Source: Actinomycetes bacterium
GTDB taxonomy: Bacteria; Actinomycetota; Coriobacteriia; Anaerosomatales; JAJZPX01
Length of the DNA stretch: 19,801 bases
Assembly: GCA_021811025.1 (NCBI GenBank)
Contig: JAJZPX010000004.1
Coordinates: 1-19,801, forward strand
Reading direction: 5' to 3'
Part shown: positions 14,946-19,801 of the stretch, in pieces
Position numbering within the stretch: the first letter of the stretch is position 1
How the letters are laid out: each line of letters begins with the position of its first letter
Notes under the pieces: model-generated
Seen by the model: only the letters and a program-made list of their open reading frames with translations
Told to the model about the DNA's origin: nothing
Database searches by the model: none
Translations under genes and position numbers: made by a program

Positions 14946-15505
14946 GGCTCCACCGCCTCGGCCGGCCTTCGGAGGCCGACGAACTGCGGCAGCCCCGTCT
15001 TCGCGAGCCTATCGAGCACCAGCGAGCCGAGCAGGCCGCCCAGCCCGCCGAACGCGATGTGCGTGATCGTCGCGAGGCCGAGGCCGACCGCGATGTAGCC
15101 CCCGGGCACGCCCAGCGCGAAGCCGAGCAGCAGCGACGTCACCAGCTTCGCCGTGTTCGACACCGCGCCTACCACGACCGCGGCGACCACCGAGGTCAGA
15201 CGCCCGCCGATCAGCGCCAGATACGCGTCGACGGCCGCTCCCGCGGCGAGGTACTTCACGGCCACGAGCGCACCCTCGCGCCCGGGCGCGAGGGCGAGCG
15301 CGAGCACCCCCGAGACGAACCCCATGAGCGTCCCCGCCGTCGGTCGTCGCACGACGCCCCTGCCGACGACCAGCAGGGCCATCCAGAAGATGCCAGAGTG
15401 GCCTGGGACGTGGATGGGCAGCCGGAACAGCGACTTTCCGAGCACGATGAGCGAGCTAATGAGCGCCAGCGCGGTCAGCTCGCGCGTCGTCAGGCGGCCC
15501 TTCAT
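14942..15505 (-). CDS. ECF-type transporter S component (substrate unknown)
   Basis: 187 residues, about five or six membrane helices with few charges. The opening RELTALALISSLIVLGKSLFRL resembles the first helix of ECF S subunits, which bind a vitamin or metal and toggle in the membrane. Two Gly-rich loops, PGHSGIFWMALLVVGRGVVRR and GRLTSVVAAVVVGAVSNTAK, are typical of this fold. The ATG at 15505 overlaps the preceding gene's stop in ATGA, and its own stop overlaps the propeller start the same way, so the three are translationally coupled. No EcfT or EcfA partners occur in the window, so it must use a shared module elsewhere or act alone. The ligand cannot be read from the sequence. Confidence 0.65.
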   Translation of the reverse strand: MKGRLTTRELTALALISSLIVLGKSLFRLPIHVPGHSGIFWMALLVVGRGVVRRPTAGTLMGFVSGVLALALAPGREGALVAVKYLAAGAAVDAYLALIGGRLTSVVAAVVVGAVSNTAKLVTSLLLGFALGVPGGYIAVGLGLATITHIAFGGLGGLLGSLVLDRLAKTGLPQFVGLRRPAEAVEP

Positions 15506-15951
15506 CGGACGGCCAGCCGGATGACGTCGCGCACGCGCGACGCGTACGGGATGTCGGGACCGCACAACTTCGCCGTCCCGCGCTTCGCGATGTCCAGCAG
15601 CACCCGATCGTCGACCTGCTTTCGCTCCAGTTCGAGCTCGCCCTTGTCGCGCACGCCGAGCCCCGTGATCGTCACAGCCGAGAAGGCGTCGATCCCGGCC
15701 GCGCGAAGCACCGAGAGCAGCGTCGGGCCCGTCTCGTCCTGGCCCTGCATCTTCACGGTCCTGGCGTGCAGGCGCTGCAGCTCCGCCAGGCTGAACCGGT
15801 GCATCTCGCGTCCGTCTCTGGTCACTACCACCGCGTACGCGTGCGTCGATCCCGGGCCGGCCTCGTACCAGCGCTCGAAGCCGAACGCGGCCGCGGCGAG
15901 CACCGCGAGGACGGCGCCGGTTGTCGCGAGCAGTCGGGCTTGTCTCTTCAT
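15502..15951 (-). CDS. Membrane-anchored oxidoreductase-molybdopterin-like domain protein
   Basis: 149 residues. An N-terminal hydrophobic helix (about 8-25) anchors a small exported domain. The segment DGREMHRFSLAELQRLHART and the later GPTLLSVLRAAGIDAFSAVT resemble the sulfite-oxidase-type 'oxidoreductase molybdopterin binding' fold, in which F-S-x-x-E-L precedes G-x-x-L-x-x-L-L. The protein is far shorter than real sulfite oxidases, so it may be a cofactor-free binding version; one Cys is present (GTAKLCGPD). Role is unknown; it may be a solute-binding partner of the adjacent ECF-type protein. The ATG at 15951 lacks a strong ribosome site. A GC hairpin lies between this gene and the surface protein gene upstream. 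Confidence 0.6.
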   Translation of the reverse strand: MKRQARLLATTGAVLAVLAAAAFGFERWYEAGPGSTHAYAVVVTRDGREMHRFSLAELQRLHARTVKMQGQDETGPTLLSVLRAAGIDAFSAVTITGLGVRDKGELELERKQVDDRVLLDIAKRGTAKLCGPDIPYASRVRDVIRLAVR

Positions 15952-15963
15952 CGCGTCCGCACC

Positions 15964-15990
15964 GGGGGGCCGCTCGCGGGCGGCCCCCGG
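15964..15990 (-). terminator. GC hairpin between the surface protein and downstream genes
   Basis: GGGGGCCGC (15965-15973) pairs with GCGGCCCCC (15980-15988) around a 6-nt loop. It occupies most of the 45 bp between the CWB2 gene's stop and the next start. There is no T-tract; it could attenuate transcription or protect the upstream mRNA, leaving lower expression of the transport-like genes. Confidence 0.55.
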
Positions 15991-15996
15991 CCACTC

Positions 15997-18372
15997 CTAC
16001 TTCAAGATGCCCTTGACGGCACCGCGTATCGCGGCCGACTGCGCGAGCGTCCCACCGTAAGGCTCCACGTCCTCGACCTCGAGCCGGTGCGCGGTGAGGA
16101 GCGCCGCGATCGGATCCGGAAGCGAGGCCGGCTTACTGAGGAGCAGCACGCCTCCGTGCGCGCCCGCCGCGACCCCGCCTCCGAGGGCGTCCGGGAAGCT
16201 GGTGCCCAACGCGACGCCGACGTAGCCGAACCCGCCCCAGCCTTGCCCGACGCAGAAGTCGGCGATGGCGGCGGCGGTCCCGTAACGGTCGCCGCCGGAC
16301 CTGCGGACGAGCGAGCCGGAAAGCATCCCGGCCAGGGTGTTGTAAGTGGACGTGGCGACGGCGGACCCGTCTCCCGCCACGACACCGCCGGTGATCCCGT
16401 CGTCCGCGATCGCCTGTGAGGTCTCGGGAGGTATCCGGTCGGTCTTGACGAGCAGAACCGGCATCTTCTCGTTCGACGCGAACGGCGCGACGGACAGCCC
16501 GTCGGGATACTCGTCGCCTCGGACGAAGAACGCCTTCGTCGATCCGCCACGGTCGTGCACGCGCTTGGCGATCATCGCCGCGGTGTCGTAGCGGTTCTTC
16601 CCGTTCATCCGCTCCACGGTGAGCCCGGCGTGCTCGAGGTCGTCCTCCACCGCCTGCGGGACCGACGGCATGCCTCCGAGGATGATGACGTTGTGAGCCC
16701 CGAGGCGCTGGATCTCGTCGCGCACGCGGGGGTCGGGTGTGCCGCGCGACAGCAGAAGCGGCGAGCCGTACGAGCCGCAGAGCGCCGACGCCGACAGCGC
16801 GTCGGCGAAGTCGTGCCCCGTCGCCAGAACCACGGTGTCGACGCTGCCGGTCGCGAATGCGCTCTTCGAGGCCTTGATCGCCGTCTCGTATCGATCCGCT
16901 CCCCACAGCAGCCCGCCGACGGAGCCGGCGCCCCTCGGGGTGACCGTGGCTATGTTCGAGAGATCCGACCAGTTGCCGAGCGCGTCGCGCGACCGCAGCG
17001 CGAACGCGTACGTGCGGCCCTTCGTGAGGCCGCCCACGGTCGCCGTCTCCGTCGTGCCCGCGGCGGACGGCGGGCCGACCGTGACGGTCGTCGCGCCGTC
17101 GAACGCCGCGGTGTCGATCGTGCTGCCCTCGACGTATCGCAGCTGGTACTCGGCCGCGTCCGCGGGCACGGTCCACGTCACCGTCGCGGTCGCGGCGCCC
17201 GCATCGGGCAGCGCGGAGAGATCGGCCACAGCCGCCGGACCGCTCGCGTCGGCGGCGGCCGTCGCGGCAGCCGACCGCGCGCTCTCGTTGGTCGCCGCGT
17301 CCATCGCGCGCACCTCGTACGCGTACGTCGTCCCGTCCGCCGTGTCCGTGTCCTCGTACGACGTCCCGGAGACGGTGGCGATCCGCACGTGCGGGACCGT
17401 GAACTGCGTGCCGTCGGCCGAGGGGATCCAACGGTACACCCGATACTCGGCGACGCCGACGTTGTCGGTGGCGGGATCCCACGTGAGCGAGACCGCGCCC
17501 TTGGCCTTCGGCTCAGCCGCCAGCGCCGTCGGCGGCGTGGGCTCCTGCGTGTCCGTAGCGCCTATCGCGAGATCGACGTCGGGAGGACCGGTGACGAACC
17601 CGACCGAAGGCGCCCAGTCGACGTTGTTGAGGTTCACCTTGACGGGCGTCGTCGCCGGAGCGCCGAAGCGGAAGTCGCCGGTCTTGCCCGCGAGCCCGTA
17701 GTCCTCGTCGTCCACGACGCCGTTGAAGTCGTCGTCGAGACCGTTCGCCTCGGTCTTCTGCAGGCTGTATACGACGCCGAGCGAGGTGTCTTGCGACAGC
17801 TGCGCCTTCTTCGCGGCCTGGGCTCCGGTCGCGATGCCGTTGTGCACGCGCGTTCCCGCCGACTTCACGTCGAGCACTGTCACCGTGGGCACGATGCTGC
17901 TGTTGTAGGTCGAGCCCGAGCCGGTCTGCGAGAGCGAGATCATGATGTGGAAGGAGCCCGCGGCGTTCTCGTCACCGAAGGCCGCGTACATCCACCCGGC
18001 GCCGCTCGAGATGTGGCCGGACGCGTCCGTGCTGATCTGCGGGCAGTCCGTCCACGGCCCGCGCTCCTGCGCCCACTGCTGCGTCGTGGGGTTCCAGGTC
18101 CAGCCGCGGTTCGTGCTCCCGCTCGGAGTCGTGCCCACGGTGAAGCGCACCTTCGCGTAGTACGCGGTGGACGTGGCGAGCCCGGACGCCGTGAAGTGCA
18201 CGGCGATCGGCGTGTGGTCGTTCAGCACGAACAGCGGGGCCTGGTCCGGGCCGCCCGTGAACGTGCCGGCCGCCATCGGGCTCACCGCCGCCCCCGCCGC
18301 AGGTGCGAGCGGTGCCGCCGACCAGAGCAGCATCGCCGCCGTCAACAGTAGCGCCGCCAGCCGTCGCGTCAT
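15997..18372 (-). CDS. Surface protein with FN3 domains and CWB2 cell-wall-binding repeats
   Basis: 791 residues. A signal peptide (1-29) is followed by an unrecognised beta-rich region (about 30-285) with a Ca-binding-like acidic turn (GLDDDFNGVVDDEDYGL). Two fibronectin type III domains come next (about 288-395 and 397-490); the first has WDPATDNVGVAEYRVYRW, much like the cytochrome's FN3. The C-terminal 300 residues hold three cell-wall-binding repeats of the CWB2 type, marked by GADRYETAIKAS, NRYDTAAMIAK and DRYGTAAAIADF and by FADALSA/YPDGLSV/FPDALGG. CWB2 repeats attach proteins non-covalently to wall polymers, as in clostridia and actinobacteria. The ATG at 18372 follows AAGGGG. It lies 31 bp after the regulator gene. 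It probably presents its N-terminal region for ligand or partner binding at the surface. Confidence 0.92.
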   Translation of the reverse strand: MTRRLAALLLTAAMLLWSAAPLAPAAGAAVSPMAAGTFTGGPDQAPLFVLNDHTPIAVHFTASGLATSTAYYAKVRFTVGTTPSGSTNRGWTWNPTTQQWAQERGPWTDCPQISTDASGHISSGAGWMYAAFGDENAAGSFHIMISLSQTGSGSTYNSSIVPTVTVLDVKSAGTRVHNGIATGAQAAKKAQLSQDTSLGVVYSLQKTEANGLDDDFNGVVDDEDYGLAGKTGDFRFGAPATTPVKVNLNNVDWAPSVGFVTGPPDVDLAIGATDTQEPTPPTALAAEPKAKGAVSLTWDPATDNVGVAEYRVYRWIPSADGTQFTVPHVRIATVSGTSYEDTDTADGTTYAYEVRAMDAATNESARSAAATAAADASGPAAVADLSALPDAGAATATVTWTVPADAAEYQLRYVEGSTIDTAAFDGATTVTVGPPSAAGTTETATVGGLTKGRTYAFALRSRDALGNWSDLSNIATVTPRGAGSVGGLLWGADRYETAIKASKSAFATGSVDTVVLATGHDFADALSASALCGSYGSPLLLSRGTPDPRVRDEIQRLGAHNVIILGGMPSVPQAVEDDLEHAGLTVERMNGKNRYDTAAMIAKRVHDRGGSTKAFFVRGDEYPDGLSVAPFASNEKMPVLLVKTDRIPPETSQAIADDGITGGVVAGDGSAVATSTYNTLAGMLSGSLVRRSGGDRYGTAAAIADFCVGQGWGGFGYVGVALGTSFPDALGGGVAAGAHGGVLLLSKPASLPDPIAALLTAHRLEVEDVEPYGGTLAQSAAIRGAVKGILK

Positions 18373-18403
18373 GTCGTACCCCTTCCTGGTGCGGATCGAA
18401 GCT

Positions 18404-19405
18404 TCAGACGGCGAGCCGTTCCTGGTCGCCGGTGTGCCGGGTGGCGTAGCCCCCGAGATGCCTCAGCGTCTTTCGGAAGCCGCCGGAGGTGAGCGCCTCC
18501 AGCAGCGATGCGATCCCGGGGTCGTCGAGGTGGTCCGCCGGCACGACGAGGTCGTACCGCTCCTCGAACAGCGGGAGGAAGTCGAGCTCGCGCGCCGAAG
18601 CGGCGGCGCGAATCCCGATCCCGGCGTCGGCCTTCCCCGCGAGCACCGCCTCGGCCACCTCGGTGTGAGTGGCGTGCTCGTCCGCGTAGCCCGGCACCGC
18701 GTCGTGCGGTATGCCGATCTCGCGCAGCCGGCGGTCCAGCCACAGCCGCGTGCCGGAGCCGCCGTTCCGGTTCGCGAGCCTCACGTCTCCTCGGCCGAGG
18801 TCCTCGACCCCGCGGACGCCGAGCGGATTGCCCGGCGGGACGATCATCCCCTGCTCACGCTCGGCGAGCGTGACGAGCACGACCGACCGCTCGGGGAACA
18901 GGTGGCGCACGTACGGGAGGTTGAACGTGCCGGTCTCGGGGTCGAGGAGGTGGCAGCCCGCCAGGTCGGCGAGCCCCTGGCGCAGCGCGACGAGCCCGTC
19001 GAGGCTGCCGATGGCAGCGGGCACGACGTCGATCCCGCCCTTGCCCGCGCTGACGAGCGTGGCGAGCGCCTCGAGCGCCAGGTCGTGGCTGCCGAGCGCC
19101 ACCACGGCGCGACCCTTGCCGAAGTCGGGCGTAACCAGCGCGTGGACCGAGAACGCGGGCGCCGTGGCCCGGTAGTACTTCTCCGTGTAGTTGCGAGTGG
19201 TGCGGACCTCGGCGAGTTCGACGAGGCCCGCTTCCTGGAGGCGGAGCACGTGGTGACGCACCCAGGCCGGATAGGTGCCGAACGAGCGCGCCAGCTGCGA
19301 GAGCGTCGCGGGTGCGGCCATCAGGCGACGAAGGACGCCGAGCCTGTTCGGCTCGGCGATGACCGAGAGGTGCTGCCGCGGATCGATCCGCCCGACGCTG
19401 TCCAT
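18404..19405 (-). CDS. HTH transcriptional regulator with PBP-like ligand-binding domain
   Basis: 333 residues. An ArsR-like winged helix-turn-helix (about 10-80) contains LSVIAEPNRLGVLRRLMAAP and TLSQLARSFGTYPAWVRHHV. The remainder (about 100-315) resembles the periplasmic-binding-protein-like domain (PBP_like, COG1910) that in some regulators senses molybdate, tungstate or related ligands; its mark is NRNGGSGTRLWLDRRLREIG. The protein should be a cytoplasmic ligand-responsive regulator of the operon it heads. The ATG at 19405 is chosen because GGGTGGA precedes it and the HTH starts soon after; longer frames upstream read through low-complexity Arg/Ala. A promoter and a CTAAG-N6-CTTAG element lie immediately upstream, suggesting autoregulation. 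The ligand is not determinable from sequence. Confidence 0.85.
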   Translation of the reverse strand: MDSVGRIDPRQHLSVIAEPNRLGVLRRLMAAPATLSQLARSFGTYPAWVRHHVLRLQEAGLVELAEVRTTRNYTEKYYRATAPAFSVHALVTPDFGKGRAVVALGSHDLALEALATLVSAGKGGIDVVPAAIGSLDGLVALRQGLADLAGCHLLDPETGTFNLPYVRHLFPERSVVLVTLAEREQGMIVPPGNPLGVRGVEDLGRGDVRLANRNGGSGTRLWLDRRLREIGIPHDAVPGYADEHATHTEVAEAVLAGKADAGIGIRAAASARELDFLPLFEERYDLVVPADHLDDPGIASLLEALTSGGFRKTLRHLGGYATRHTGDQERLAV

Positions 19406-19416
19406 CGGATTCCACC

Positions 19417-19432
19417 CTAAGTGCCGGCTTAG
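19417..19432. promoter_or_regulatory. Candidate operator, CTAAG-N6-CTTAG
   Basis: An inverted repeat with 5-bp arms (CTAAG 19417-19421, CTTAG 19428-19432) lies 12 bp before the regulator's start codon and just downstream of its -10 element. A site there would block initiation, so it is a natural autoregulatory operator. Confidence 0.5.
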
Positions 19433-19442
19433 TGTGAATCCG

Positions 19443-19471
19443 AGTGTCGCGCGGCGAGCACGAAGCGTCAA
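19443..19471 (-). promoter_or_regulatory. Likely promoter of the regulator/envelope operon
   Basis: On the minus strand -35 TTGACG (19466-19471) and -10 GACACT (19443-19448) are 17 bp apart. The -35 matches five of six consensus bases; the -10 is weaker. The regulator start lies 37 bp beyond the -10, with the inverted repeat between. Confidence 0.5.
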
Positions 19472-19524
19472 CCGATTCCCGCCGCGCGGCGCGTGGGCGC
19501 GGGCGCGCGTCGCGGGCGATGGGC

Positions 19525-19801
19525 GCGGCCACGACACCTCGCTCGATCGCGGCGTCCCGGATGTCCGCGACGCTCAAGTGCGAGAACGGCACGCCCAGCT
19601 TCCGGGGCAGCTCACACGCTATGGCCTTGATCTCGACGACGACCTGAGGGGGAAAAGACAGCCGGTCTTCCCTGACGCGGCAGCTCCTCGAGCCCCGCCA
19701 GCCGTCTTTCTGCGAAGCGCTTGCGCCACTTGCTGACGATCTCCCTGCGCGTGGAAAGCCTCGCGGCGATCTCGTCGTTGCGCAACCCATCCGCGGCCAT
19801 G
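19525..19801 (-). pseudogene. Remnant of an IS630-like transposase
   Basis: The edge frame (from 19800) reads ADGLRNDEIAARLSTRREIV then SKWRKRFAERRLAGLEELPR, the usual N-terminal helix-turn-helix of an IS630-family transposase. Near 19653-19656 the frame shifts: removing one base from a run of four A's (plus strand) joins GRPAVF to PPQVVVEIKAIACELPRKLG and LSVADIRDAAIERGVVA. Family resemblance stops near 19530, with no DDE domain, so the gene is both frameshifted and truncated at its 3' end. Its 5' end lies outside the window. No terminal inverted repeat was found. Confidence 0.75.

Noticed and set aside
16555..18351. 598-aa plus-strand open frame
   Set aside because: Antisense to the CWB2 surface protein gene; Arg/Val-rich shadow frame.
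1..19801. tRNA, rRNA or CRISPR array
   Set aside because: No cloverleaf-like or rRNA-like sequence and no regularly spaced repeats were seen on either strand.

Overview
The window is a high-GC (about 70%), densely coded bacterial segment in which almost every gene lies on the minus strand. The gene content suggests a monoderm, probably anaerobic actinobacterial lineage such as Coriobacteriia or a relative: a large CxxCH multiheme cytochrome with an FN3 domain, a cell-wall-binding-repeat (CWB2) surface protein, the rpsF-ssb-rpsR-DUF2232-rplI-dnaB block, and a likely selenoprotein. The taxonomic placement is inference from gene content; no 16S gene or other diagnostic marker is present.

Layout, left to right. 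(1) 1-3859: an extracellular electron-transfer-like cluster, read right to left as an NHL beta-propeller protein, a membrane-anchored TPR protein (ATGA overlap), and a secreted multiheme cytochrome c with at least 12 CxxCH motifs in view. The cytochrome runs off the left edge and carries a frameshift. (2) 3962-5344: a COG2509-type FAD-dependent dehydrogenase. (3) 5438-5686: the only plus-strand gene, a glutaredoxin-like protein whose first active-site Cys codon is TGA. A 7-bp hairpin with an AGGTA loop follows 14 nt downstream, which is what a bacterial SECIS looks like. I read it as a selenocysteine (U-P-Y-C) glutaredoxin that ordinary gene calling would truncate. (4) 5683-10293: the conserved replication/ribosomal block rpsF-ssb-rpsR-DUF2232-rplI-dnaB plus a 58-aa small protein. 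DnaA-box-like sites lie between rplI and dnaB, and a sigma70-like promoter lies before rpsF. (5) 10456-11340: an M23 peptidase-like cell-wall protein. (6) 11460-19405: a tightly packed eight-gene unit read right to left: an HTH regulator with a periplasmic-binding-protein-like ligand domain, an FN3/CWB2 surface protein, a small membrane-anchored oxidoreductase-molybdopterin-like domain protein, an ECF-type S component, a beta-propeller protein with Gly-rich stalk, a MotA/TolQ/ExbB protein, a DUF2149-like ExbD-like protein and a TiaS-like DDTD protein. (7) 19525-19801: a frameshifted remnant of an IS630-like transposase at the right edge.

The two most interesting points are the selenoprotein glutaredoxin with its hairpin, and the eight-gene unit. 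The second looks like a ligand-regulated envelope system combining a solitary ECF S subunit with an ExbB/ExbD-like ion-driven motor in an organism with no evidence of an outer membrane. Its substrate is not visible from the sequence. Two single-base frameshifts (cytochrome and transposase remnant) may be real or may be assembly errors. No intergenic stretch exceeds 300 bases; the longest (7264-7528) holds the DnaA-box-like sites and a strong hairpin.
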